Shown here: piece by piece, positions 1 to 6,401 of the stretch
Layout: each line of letters begins with the position of its first letter
Numbering within the stretch: the first letter of the stretch is position 1
Source: Pseudomonadales bacterium
GTDB lineage: Bacteria; Pseudomonadota; Gammaproteobacteria; Pseudomonadales; Litorivicinaceae
DNA length: 9,446 bases
Direction: 5' to 3'
Assembly (NCBI GenBank): GCA_012269655.1
Contig: JAAXJV010000095.1
Span: forward strand, 1 to 9,446
Notes under the pieces: model-generated
Databases searched by the model: none
Seen by the model: only the letters and a program-made list of their open reading frames with translations
What the model was told of the DNA's origin: nothing
Program-made: the position numbers and the translations under genes

Positions 1-89
1 GCCAAAAACGTACACATGCCCAAGAAGAAGGCCAACGCCATGTTTTCAACAAACACGGCTTTGATGAATAGGCTAATAAACTGTTCCAC
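1..89 (-). CDS. nqrE: Na+-translocating NADH:quinone reductase subunit E (5' part only)
   Basis: Only the first 29 codons lie in the window; the gene runs off the left edge. NqrE is an integral inner-membrane subunit of the Na+-NQR complex and, with NqrD, binds an intramembrane iron centre. The visible N-terminus begins [20 protein letters not shown], matching the start of Vibrio NqrE, followed by a hydrophobic segment. Cys26, in the run F-L-G-M-C-T-F, is at the position of the conserved Cys26 that ligands the Fe centre. The start is GTG at 89-87. It lies two bases after the nqrD stop, and the GGAG embedded in the last nqrD codons serves as its ribosome binding site, so the two genes are probably translationally coupled. 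Identity is secure despite the truncation. Confidence 0.93.
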   Translation of the reverse strand, partial: MEQFISLFIKAVFVENMALAFFLGMCTFL

Positions 90-91
90 GA

Positions 92-751
92 TTACGCCTC
101 CGAAGCACGTGCATTGGGAGCGATCTTGAACTCGGGGGTCTCTTCCTGCTCAGGATATTTGGCACGAATCGCCCAAATCAGACCGCCGATGATGAAGAAC
201 GCACTGGGGGGTAGCAACATCATGCCGTTGGTGTAGTACCAACCGCCTTCGGTGACTTTTGCCAATACTTCAACGCCGAACAGAGAGCCTGCGCCGAACA
301 ACTCGCGTAGGAACCCGACTGCCATCAAGATCACTGAGTAGCCCAAACCGTTACCGATACCGTCGATGAAGCTAGGCAGCGGAGGGTTCTTCATAGCGAA
401 GGCTTCCGCACGGCCCATCACGATGCAGTTGGTAATAATCAAGCCGACGAACACCGACAACTGCTTTGAGATGTCGTAAGCGAAGGCTTTCAGTAACTGA
501 TCGACCACAATCACCAACGACGCAATGATGGTCATCTGAACGATGATTCGAATGCTCGAAGGAATGTGGTTGCGAATCAGCGCAACGAACAGGTTAGAAA
601 ACGCCGTTACCACGGTCAGCGCGATGCTCATTACAAACGCGACCGTCATCGACGAGGTCACTGCCAAGGCAGAGCAAATGCCCAATACCTGCAGCGCGAT
701 GGGGTTATTGGCAAAAATTGGGCTTACCAATACTTCCTTAGTCTTTGCCAT
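92..751 (-). CDS. nqrD: Na+-translocating NADH:quinone reductase subunit D
   Basis: This encodes a 219-aa integral inner-membrane subunit of Na+-NQR, usual length for NqrD (about 210 aa). The sequence is almost entirely hydrophobic helices. Near-invariant family blocks are visible: [17 protein letters not shown] around residues 15-31, RNHIP at 60-64, VDQLLKA at 83-89 and [15 protein letters not shown] around 106-120. Cys26 and Cys109 correspond to Vibrio cholerae Cys29 and Cys112, which help ligand the intramembrane Fe centre shared with NqrE. The ATG at 751 shares one base with the nqrC stop codon (TAATG), and a GAGGG in the end of nqrC is a likely ribosome binding site. Expression is therefore coupled to nqrC. 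Nothing is missing or broken. Confidence 0.97.
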   Translation of the reverse strand: MAKTKEVLVSPIFANNPIALQVLGICSALAVTSSMTVAFVMSIALTVVTAFSNLFVALIRNHIPSSIRIIVQMTIIASLVIVVDQLLKAFAYDISKQLSVFVGLIITNCIVMGRAEAFAMKNPPLPSFIDGIGNGLGYSVILMAVGFLRELFGAGSLFGVEVLAKVTEGGWYYTNGMMLLPPSAFFIIGGLIWAIRAKYPEQEETPEFKIAPNARASEA

Positions 752-1527
752 TAGATCTTGCCCTCTTTGAGGTTAGTCAAGTACGACTGGAATCCATTTT
801 CACCCAGCCAAAACTGTACAAGGTTGGTCACACCACGACCGGTCAAAGTCGCGCCGGCCAAACCATCGACGCCATACTGATCGCCCGGTGTAGCGCCGCC
901 TTTGACCAAACGCAGAGCGACTTCGCCATCACGGTAGACGCTCTTACCGTTCCACTGTGCTTTCCAAGCCGGGTTGTCGACTTCACCACCCAGACCTGGA
1001 GTCTCGGCGTGGCTGTAGAAGGTCAAACCCGCCACGGTGTTGGCATCGTTTTCCAATGCCATAAAGCCGTACAGCGTTGACCACAGACCGTAACCCTGAA
1101 CCGGCAAGACCAAACGCTCGGCGTTGCCGTCTTTATCTGAGTCATACAGATAAACGGTGGCGTACTTCGCTTGGCGACGGATCGAGGCAATGTCTTCTTC
1201 CTTTGACAGCGCGATGCTGTTTTCAGGATTGCCCGCTTCTTTGTACATATCCCAAGCGGCGACTTCTTCGGCGCTCCAGTCAACGTATTGACCAGTCGCC
1301 AGATCGACCACTTTGGTTTCGAACTGTGAGAATTGTTCGGTCACTGAACTGCCTGCATCGTAGACGCCAGCGGCCAGCAAAATATTGCGCTTACGCTCAG
1401 CCTCTGCATTGGACTGTTGCAAGCTGCGCAGCGATACCGCTGCGCCCGACACCACGACCGAACACACGACACACAGGCTCAGTGCGACGGTCAGCGTCTT
1501 CTTGATGCTTTCGTTGTTACTAGACAC
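751..1527 (-). CDS. nqrC: Na+-translocating NADH:quinone reductase subunit C (covalent FMN subunit)
   Basis: This 258-aa subunit has one N-terminal membrane anchor (about residues 8-33, after the start [11 protein letters not shown] typical of the family) and a periplasmic FMN-binding domain. The FMN is attached by ApbE to a threonine in a D-x-x-(S/T)-G-A-T motif. Here the motif reads D-G-L-A-G-A-T, residues 221-227, so Thr227 is the expected flavinylation site, equivalent to V. cholerae Thr225. The usual Ser/Thr at the fourth position is Ala. Other conserved blocks are ETPGLGGEV at 175-183, NPAWKAQW at 185-192 and VKGGA at 208-212. The start is GTG at 1527, not the ATG at 1587. That position gives the correct family N-terminus and has a GGAGG ten bases upstream. 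The gene overlaps the nqrB stop by eight bases. ApbE is not in the window. Confidence 0.96.
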   Translation of the reverse strand: MSSNNESIKKTLTVALSLCVVCSVVVSGAAVSLRSLQQSNAEAERKRNILLAAGVYDAGSSVTEQFSQFETKVVDLATGQYVDWSAEEVAAWDMYKEAGNPENSIALSKEEDIASIRRQAKYATVYLYDSDKDGNAERLVLPVQGYGLWSTLYGFMALENDANTVAGLTFYSHAETPGLGGEVDNPAWKAQWNGKSVYRDGEVALRLVKGGATPGDQYGVDGLAGATLTGRGVTNLVQFWLGENGFQSYLTNLKEGKI

Positions 1528-2749
1528 TGCGAGCGAGCCTCCGTTTGATGTTGGACTGGACGACAAAGTAGTCGAACAGAGGAGCAAACAAGTTAGCGAA
1601 TAGAATCGCCAGCATGATGCCTTCAGGGAACGCGGGGTTCACGACACGGATCAACACGGTCATGAAGCCGATCAGCGCGCCGTACCACAGACGACCGGTG
1701 TTGGTCATCGCAGCTGATACGGGATCGGTCGCCATGAAGATCATGCCAAAGGCAAAACCACCAATCACCAGATGCCAGTACCACGGCACGTTAAACATCG
1801 GGTTGGTATCTGAGCCAATGGCATTCAACAGCAAGCTGGTGATCACCATGCCCAGGAACACACCCAGAACAACACGCCAACTCGCAATACCCATCAGCAG
1901 CAATACCGCACCGCCTAAGAAGATCGCTAAAGTCGAAACTTCACCGAACGAGCCCGGAATGTCGCCCAAGAAAGCTGACATCCAGCTGTAGTCAGTCACG
2001 ACCTGTGCCGCGTTACCCAGACCTTCAACGCCTTCAGCGGCCATGATGCCCAGTGCAGTTGCGCCGGTGTAACCGTCAGCACCGACCCAGACTGCGTCGC
2101 CCGAGATCTGCGCAGGATACGCAAAGTACAGGAATGCGCGGCCTGTCAGCGCAGGGTTCAAGAAGTTCTTACCAGTACCACCGAATACTTCTTTACCGAC
2201 AACCACACCAAAGCTGATGCCCAGTGCAACTTGCCACAGCGGCATATCCGGCGGAAGTGTCAGAGCAAACAGCACCGAGGTGACGAAGAAGCCTTCGTTG
2301 ATTTCATGCTTACGTACTGTGGCAAACAGAACTTCCCAGAAGCCGCCCACAATAAAGGTGGTCGCATACAGCGGCAGGAACAAGCAGGCTCCATACAGCA
2401 TTTGCGAGAACACACCGGGGTTGGTCCAGTACTCAGCGCCAGCAAACAAGGCCATGATCCAACCATGGATGCCAGCCGGTGCCTCGGCGACGCCCGCCGC
2501 GATGGCTTCCATTGCGTTGCCACCATGGAAGTACATGCCCGCGAACATTGCAGGGAAGGTGCACATCCAGACCGTAATCATGATCCGCTTTAGATCGATA
2601 CCGTCACGCACGTGCGCGGTAGTTTTGGTCACCGACGGCGGAGAATAAAAGATGGTATCGACCGCTTCGTACAGCGAGTACCACTTTTCCCACTTTCCGC
2701 CTTTGTGGAAGTGGGGTTCTAGGTCTTCAAGAATACTTTTCAGCGACAT
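1520..2749 (-). CDS. nqrB: Na+-translocating NADH:quinone reductase subunit B (covalent FMN, quinone site)
   Basis: This 409-aa, largely transmembrane subunit is similar throughout to V. cholerae NqrB (about 415 aa). It carries a covalent FMN and contributes to the ubiquinone site and the Na+ path. The flavinylation motif D-G-Y-T-G-A-T spans residues 225-231, making Thr231 the FMN attachment site (V. cholerae Thr236). The G-G-F-W-E block at 135-139 contains the glycines equivalent to V. cholerae Gly140 and Gly141, known from inhibitor-resistance and quinone-binding work. Also visible are [13 protein letters not shown] near 151-163, [16 protein letters not shown] at 186-201, MATDPVSAA in the C-terminal half, and the C-terminus [10 protein letters not shown]. 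The ATG at 2749 lies three bases after the nqrA stop, with a purine-rich GAGGG just upstream. Confidence 0.97.
   Translation of the reverse strand: MSLKSILEDLEPHFHKGGKWEKWYSLYEAVDTIFYSPPSVTKTTAHVRDGIDLKRIMITVWMCTFPAMFAGMYFHGGNAMEAIAAGVAEAPAGIHGWIMALFAGAEYWTNPGVFSQMLYGACLFLPLYATTFIVGGFWEVLFATVRKHEINEGFFVTSVLFALTLPPDMPLWQVALGISFGVVVGKEVFGGTGKNFLNPALTGRAFLYFAYPAQISGDAVWVGADGYTGATALGIMAAEGVEGLGNAAQVVTDYSWMSAFLGDIPGSFGEVSTLAIFLGGAVLLLMGIASWRVVLGVFLGMVITSLLLNAIGSDTNPMFNVPWYWHLVIGGFAFGMIFMATDPVSAAMTNTGRLWYGALIGFMTVLIRVVNPAFPEGIMLAILFANLFAPLFDYFVVQSNIKRRLARSV
1538..1542 (-). promoter_or_regulatory. Ribosome binding site that fixes the nqrC start
   Basis: A perfect GGAGG on the minus strand lies ten bases before the GTG at 1527, inside the last codons of nqrB. 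It supports GTG 1527 over the upstream ATG at 1587 and implies translational coupling of nqrC to nqrB. Confidence 0.75.
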
Positions 2750-2752
2750 GGA

Positions 2753-4093
2753 TTAACCCTCTTTCTCGATGGTTGTCAGGGTGTCCCGCAAAATCGGGCC
2801 ATACTCGTACTTACCTGGGCACACGTAAGTGCACAGTGCCAAGTCTTCCTCTGACATTTCCAAAGCGCCCAATCCAATCGCGCTTTCGGTATCACCAACG
2901 ATCAGTGCACGGAGCAACTGCGTTGGCAAAACATCTAACGGCATCACGCGCTCGTAGGAGCCGACCGGGACCATTGCCCGCTCTGAACCATTGGTCGTGG
3001 TGCTGAATGCGAATTTACGAGCCTTGTTGAACCAAGAAACGTAAATCGGTAGGACCGAGTGACGGTCAACGCCGGCACGCAGGTAGTGAAGCAACTTGCG
3101 TTCTGTGCCTTCCAACAAGCAGCTCACTTGCAAATGGAAGCGGCCCAGGAAGCCCAACGCACCTTGACCGCTGCGACCACCCAAGGGGCTACCGCTGATC
3201 AAACGAGTCGGATTGCCTTTCAGCTCACCTGCCGTTAATTCTTCGAGATTGGCGCCCACGCGAGTACGCACTAAACGAGGCTCAGCCGCTTCGGGACCTG
3301 CAATGGCGACGACACGACTGACATCCAATTTTCCGGTCTTAAACAGCGAACCGATTGCCATGACGTCTTGGTAGTTGACGGTCCAGACCGTTTTGTTCTC
3401 ACTGACCGGATCCAAATAATGGATATGTGTTCCGGGTAGGCCAGCCGGGTGAGGCCCCGCAAAGCCTTGTGAAACGACCTGCGCGTTAGGGCTCAGATCC
3501 GGGTGTCCTTGCGTGCCATGACAAACGTAGACTTTCCCATCGGTCAATTTGGCAATCACGTCGATACCGGCTTGGAAATCCGCGCCACGCTCAGCCAACA
3601 CCACCATCGGATCAGCGGCGAGCGGATTGGTATCCATGACGTTGACGAAAATGCTGTTTGGAACACTGCCAACTTCAGGCACTTTGCTAAATGGGCGCGT
3701 CAACAAGCTGGTCCAAGCACCGGATTCAACTAACTGCGACTGCACCTGTTCGCGAGTCAATGCAGACAGATCACTGTGGGCTGAAAACTCGACCTGCTCT
3801 TCCGTCTCGGCCACTTCAATGACCAACGACTGGAAAACACGTTTTTCACCTCGGTTGACTGCGATCACAGTACCGCCTGCGGGTGCAGTGTACTGATGAC
3901 CGGCTGACTTCTTACAGGTAAAGAGCGGCTGACCCAGCTTAACGCTGTCGCCCTCTTTGACCAGCATGGTTGGCTTCATGCCATTGAAGTCATATCCCAC
4001 TACAGCAACGGTTTTAACCTTACGGCCTTCACCAATCGACTGTTGTGGCGCTCCTTCAATCGGTAGATCCAACCCTTTTTTGATATCAATCAT
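2753..4093 (-). CDS. nqrA: Na+-translocating NADH:quinone reductase subunit A
   Basis: This encodes a 446-aa soluble, membrane-associated subunit, the same length as V. cholerae NqrA. NqrA is the first gene of the operon and has been implicated in ubiquinone binding. Family blocks include the N-terminus [34 protein letters not shown] near residues 134-151, [10 protein letters not shown] near 153-162, [48 protein letters not shown], and the C-terminal block [17 protein letters not shown] with a Cys pair near the end. I chose the ATG at 4093. It gives the exact family start and length and has purine-rich ribosome-binding candidates (GGAG, AGAG) upstream. The same frame stays open to an ATG at 4153, but that adds 20 atypical residues and has no Shine-Dalgarno. 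No clear sigma-70 promoter was recognised. Confidence 0.97.
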   Translation of the reverse strand: MIDIKKGLDLPIEGAPQQSIGEGRKVKTVAVVGYDFNGMKPTMLVKEGDSVKLGQPLFTCKKSAGHQYTAPAGGTVIAVNRGEKRVFQSLVIEVAETEEQVEFSAHSDLSALTREQVQSQLVESGAWTSLLTRPFSKVPEVGSVPNSIFVNVMDTNPLAADPMVVLAERGADFQAGIDVIAKLTDGKVYVCHGTQGHPDLSPNAQVVSQGFAGPHPAGLPGTHIHYLDPVSENKTVWTVNYQDVMAIGSLFKTGKLDVSRVVAIAGPEAAEPRLVRTRVGANLEELTAGELKGNPTRLISGSPLGGRSGQGALGFLGRFHLQVSCLLEGTERKLLHYLRAGVDRHSVLPIYVSWFNKARKFAFSTTTNGSERAMVPVGSYERVMPLDVLPTQLLRALIVGDTESAIGLGALEMSEEDLALCTYVCPGKYEYGPILRDTLTTIEKEG

Positions 4094-4156
4094 CGGGTTC
4101 TCTATCTCCAATGCTTCGCGCAGGCGACCATTCGCACGGCGCGCTGAGTGCATAGT

Positions 4157-4243
4157 TTAAAATTCGGTTGTCTGTATTTTTTGAATGGTCCCGCCGCGAG
4201 CAGTTCGAGCGGGTCGATGCGACTCACTTATAAGAATCGCCAT
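4157..4243 (-). CDS. Candidate 28-aa upstream ORF / leader peptide ahead of nqrA
   Basis: A short ATG-to-TAA reading frame of 28 codons begins MAILISESHRPARTARGG and ends KIQTTEF. An AAGG about eight bases before its ATG (in AAAGGTAATAACG) is a plausible ribosome binding site. It is in the same frame as nqrA: the TAA is followed by one codon (ACT) and then the open extension of nqrA from ATG 4153. A GC-rich hairpin (CCCGC/GCGGG, 4190-4213) lies inside it. I do not recognise the peptide. It could be a leader peptide controlling nqrA, a remnant of an older N-terminus, or chance. No run of one amino acid suggests classical attenuation. Confidence 0.25.
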   Translation of the reverse strand: MAILISESHRPARTARGGTIQKIQTTEF

Positions 4244-4284
4244 CGTTATTACCTTTCAGTATATAGGAAGAGCATAGCGTGACG

Positions 4285-4294
4285 CTAGCGCTAG
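4285..4294. promoter_or_regulatory. 10-bp perfect palindrome in the divergent intergenic region
   Basis: CTAGCGCTAG reads the same on both strands and does not extend further. It lies upstream of both divergent units and about where the -35 of the weak TATACT box would be, so it could be a regulator half-site pair. It is short enough to be chance. Confidence 0.25.
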
Positions 4295-4464
4295 TTACCG
4301 CAAAAATGAGCATTTAGCCCGATCCGTTAGTCGATTCTGACGAACCATACGTTACCGTTTTACTCAATTTCGATACTGTTTGGCATCAGTCCGTTGAATT
4401 CACCCCACTCGACACTCAATAAAGACGTGGCACACTGGGTTCGAACTAATTTAAGGGCAGCGCT

Positions 4465-5040
4465 ATGGCACCTCAGATCAAAGGTATGCACCACACTGCA
4501 TTTCGATGCAGAGACTCGGAAGCGACACGGGAATTCTACGAAGACTTCTTGGAATTGCCGCTGGCCGAGGCGTTGGAGATCGGCATTACTAAAACCGGAC
4601 GCCAAGAACAGTATTTGCATACCTTTTATCGAATGGCCAATGGCAGTTTTATGGCTTTTTTCGAATGCCCAAGCATGGAGTTTGAGTTCAAGGAACAACA
4701 CGATTTCGACATGCACATCGCACTGGAAGTCGAACTGGACTACCTGCACTACATGAAAGACAAGGCCACTAGACAGGGCCGGGAGTGCCGCGGACCCGCA
4801 GACCATACGTTTATTCAGTCCATTTATTTCCGCGATCCAAACGGTTACGTGGTCGAGCTGACCGCTAAAACCGAAGCACATGATGATGCAGTGGATCCAA
4901 GCAAAAACGGCGCTCGCGAAAAATTGGCTCGCTGGACCCAAGCAAAACGGGATGCCGGCTATGGGCCCGATGCCGAGCCCGGAAACATTCGAATCGAAAC
5001 CGGGGCCGAATTGCACGGGACCGCAGGTGAAACCCTGTGA
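4465..5040 (+). CDS. VOC-superfamily protein (glyoxalase/dioxygenase-like)
   Basis: This 191-aa protein has the vicinal-oxygen-chelate signature: G-M-H-H-T-A-F near residues 7-13, D-S-E-A-T-R-E-F-Y-E-D-F-L-E-L-P-L at 17-33, and F-R-D-P-N-G-Y-V-V-E-L-T near 122-133. Candidate metal ligands are His9 or His10, His84 (in D-M-H-I-A-L-E-V) and Glu131, the pattern of a 2-His-1-carboxylate centre. VOC enzymes include glyoxalase I, extradiol dioxygenases and fosfomycin-resistance proteins; the sequence alone does not choose between them. About 50 residues after Glu131 form a charged C-terminal tail, possibly disordered. It is the first gene of a three-gene cassette. ATG 4465 has AAGGG seven bases upstream. 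Its TGA overlaps the GTG start of the cupin gene by four bases. Catalytic function is unproven. Confidence 0.85.
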   Translation: MAPQIKGMHHTAFRCRDSEATREFYEDFLELPLAEALEIGITKTGRQEQYLHTFYRMANGSFMAFFECPSMEFEFKEQHDFDMHIALEVELDYLHYMKDKATRQGRECRGPADHTFIQSIYFRDPNGYVVELTAKTEAHDDAVDPSKNGAREKLARWTQAKRDAGYGPDAEPGNIRIETGAELHGTAGETL

Positions 5041-5411
5041 TTATTGATCGGCTGTTTACCGGTGAGGATGGCCACACGCACTTTGGTCAAATCGAAGTTG
5101 AGCTCGAAGATTCCGGCGATATCGGTTCGCTCAGTGAAGCCTTCGGTGCCGAGTCCGTTATTTTTCGCACGAATCCTGGCAGCTATGACTTTGACTTTCA
5201 CCATGCGCCGCAGCGCCAACTCATCGTGCTCTTGGATGGTGAGATCGAAGTCGAAAATGCACTGGGTGAAAAACGGCGCTATCAAAGCGGTAACGTCGTT
5301 TTGGCAGAAGACTTAACCGGTTCTGGACACCGCACCAAGAGTGTAGACGGCCGTCTTCGCCGATCCCTTTTCATCCCGCTGGGCGATACCGAAATCGGCC
5401 AGCCGTTATGA
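5037..5411 (+). CDS. Small single-domain cupin protein
   Basis: This 124-aa protein has a cupin beta-barrel pattern: H-H-A-P-Q-R-Q-L-I-V-L-L-D-G-E-I-E-V near residues 55-72, then G-N-V-V-L-A-E-D-L-T-G-S-G-H near 85-98. Cupins bind metals or small molecules and act as dioxygenases, isomerases or sensors. In this subtype the usual H-x-H of motif 1 is replaced by A-P-Q-R-Q, leaving Gln61, Glu69 and His98 as possible ligands, so a canonical 3-His-1-Glu site is not evident and it might be non-catalytic. The start is GTG at 5037 within the GTGA overlap with the VOC stop, preceded by AGGTGA about seven bases upstream. Its TGA overlaps the ATG of the hydrolase (ATGA). Both overlaps indicate coupled translation and a shared pathway. 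Confidence 0.82.
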   Translation: MIIDRLFTGEDGHTHFGQIEVELEDSGDIGSLSEAFGAESVIFRTNPGSYDFDFHHAPQRQLIVLLDGEIEVENALGEKRRYQSGNVVLAEDLTGSGHRTKSVDGRLRRSLFIPLGDTEIGQPL

Positions 5412-6346
5412 GCAGCCGATCGGATTGGCTGGATCTGGCCGATAAAGCCACGCCTGACAACTTCCCATTCAGCCCCAACGCAGACGAAGCAATCGCTTTA
5501 CTCCCCTTCTTCCTTGCGCTGAAACCTGCGAATGACGAATTAGACAGTCAAACTTACGACCAACTGCGCGATGCCAACTTGCCCCATAGCTTAAAAATGG
5601 CCGGCTGGGATTTGACTCGACTCGCTGAGGCTCAGGACCGGTTCCCCGAGTGGCATGAATTTCTGGACGACGCTTATCACGCCCGACGACCCCATCGCGA
5701 CAGCCGCCGCCTGCGCTTTGAAGTACCTGGGGTGCATGGCCAGCGTTTCGCAACCTACCGCGGCGCAACATTAGACACAGCCGAGTACGTCATTATCGCG
5801 ATGCACGGACGTGCGGCCGCAGCCGATCGGCTAACCCGAGACCTGGAAGCCTTTCTACCCTCCACCGATCAAATCGCCTTGATTGCACCGCAAGCAACGG
5901 ACAACGCCTGGTATCCCAACCCGGCCCACCTTCCACCAGAGCAAAACCAGCCTCACATCGATGACACCCTGGCTGTAATCGACTCGCTGTGGGCCTGCGC
6001 TCGCGAACAGGTCGCCGCCAACCAGATTGTTGTATGCGGCTTTTCCCAAGGCGCTTGCGCAGCCCTGACCTGGGCCCGAAGTCGCGACGTCTCGCCATTG
6101 GCGATCATGGGATTCAGCGGCTTCCAAATTGAAGTCGGTGGAAGTTACAGACACCTGTTCGATAGCGTTCTATACAGTAGCCGGTCAGAGGGAGACGAGT
6201 TTTGCACTGACCAAAACATGGCTCAGACGCTATCCGATCTGAGGGAACAAGCACCGCACGCACTGATTCATACGGATCCGGGCAGTCACCACGTTATCAG
6301 TGAGTATGACGGTCAAATATTAAGAAAAACGCTGGGCCTAGAGTAG
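5408..6346 (+). CDS. Serine alpha/beta-hydrolase (phospholipase/carboxylesterase family) with extra N-terminal region
   Basis: This encodes 312 aa. The C-terminal part, about residues 105-312, fits the phospholipase/carboxylesterase (Abhydrolase_2) family: oxyanion-hole block A-M-H-G-R-A-A-A-A-D at 131-140, A-P-Q-A-T-D-N-A-W-Y-P-N at 160-171, nucleophile elbow G-F-S-Q-G with Ser213, probable Asp263 in R-S-E-G-D-E-F, and catalytic His295 in G-S-H-H-V-I. No signal peptide is seen, so it is probably cytoplasmic. Family members hydrolyse carboxylic esters or thioesters. The first about 100 residues are not part of the usual 210-220-aa family length. They contain acidic and helical stretches that I do not recognise. 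The gene starts at the ATG within the ATGA overlap with the cupin gene. Bacillus MhqD, encoded beside the VOC protein MhqO, is a suggestive parallel. Its last codons form part of the gap terminator. Confidence 0.85.
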   Translation: MSSRSDWLDLADKATPDNFPFSPNADEAIALLPFFLALKPANDELDSQTYDQLRDANLPHSLKMAGWDLTRLAEAQDRFPEWHEFLDDAYHARRPHRDSRRLRFEVPGVHGQRFATYRGATLDTAEYVIIAMHGRAAAADRLTRDLEAFLPSTDQIALIAPQATDNAWYPNPAHLPPEQNQPHIDDTLAVIDSLWACAREQVAANQIVVCGFSQGACAALTWARSRDVSPLAIMGFSGFQIEVGGSYRHLFDSVLYSSRSEGDEFCTDQNMAQTLSDLREQAPHALIHTDPGSHHVISEYDGQILRKTLGLE

Positions 6347-6353
6347 GCCCAGC
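6321..6353 (-). terminator. Intrinsic terminator of the gap gene
   Basis: On the minus strand a perfect 10-bp GC-rich stem, GCTGGGCCTA/TAGGCCCAGC (6353-6344 with 6340-6331), closes a 3-base loop and is followed by GTTTTTCTTA. It lies 48 bases after the gap stop. The stem includes the last codons and the TAG of the convergent hydrolase gene. There is no T-run on the plus-strand side, so it should stop only the gap transcript efficiently. Confidence 0.85.
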
Positions 6354-6365
6354 CAAGGTCTGGAA

Positions 6366-6384
6366 GCGGGTCATTTCAACCCGC
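6366..6384. other. Short hairpin in the convergent gap
   Basis: GCGGGT/ACCCGC forms a 6-bp stem with a 7-base loop, 20 bases after the hydrolase stop. No T-run follows on either strand. It may stabilise the 3' end of the cassette mRNA or be a weak terminator, since no better plus-strand terminator is visible. Confidence 0.3.
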
Positions 6385-6401
6385 CAGCAAGCACCAGAAA
6401 A

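Larger units (their letters stand above)
4094..4464. other. Divergent intergenic region between nqrA and the VOC-cupin-hydrolase cassette
   Basis: This 371-base stretch separates two divergently oriented transcription units. On the nqr side it holds the small in-frame ORF at 4157-4243 and its internal hairpin. TATACT (minus strand, 4258-4263) and TATAAG (4227-4232) resemble -10 boxes, but neither has a good -35 at 16-18 bases. A 10-bp palindrome, CTAGCGCTAG, sits at 4285-4294. GTTACCG occurs twice, at 4294 and 4351. On the cassette side an AAGGG at 4453-4457 is the ribosome binding site for the VOC gene. I see no convincing sigma-70 or sigma-54 promoter for the cassette. No RNA gene or mobile element was recognised. 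Confidence 0.6.

Noticed and set aside
1528..1587. Upstream ATG 1587 as nqrC start
   Set aside because: It lies deep within nqrB and adds a non-family segment; GTG 1527 with GGAGG gives the standard N-terminus.
2217..2648. Open plus-strand frames opposite nqrB, and similar ones opposite nqrC, gap and GST
   Set aside because: All mirror strongly conserved minus-strand genes and have no family features.
4094..4153. N-terminal extension of nqrA from ATG 4153
   Set aside because: It adds 20 atypical residues, has no Shine-Dalgarno, and ATG 4093 reproduces the exact family start and length.
4394..4422. TTGAAT with a downstream AATAAA as cassette promoter
   Set aside because: At 17-base spacing the -10 hexamer would be CAATAA, matching only two of six consensus bases.
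4428..4445. Sigma-54-like TGGCAC ahead of the VOC gene
   Set aside because: The GC expected ten bases after the GG is absent (TC instead), so the -12 element fails.
4360..5016. Long open frame of 218 codons on the minus strand opposite the VOC gene
   Set aside because: It is antisense to a gene with clear VOC motifs and shows no recognisable domain itself; judged a shadow of the plus-strand coding bias.
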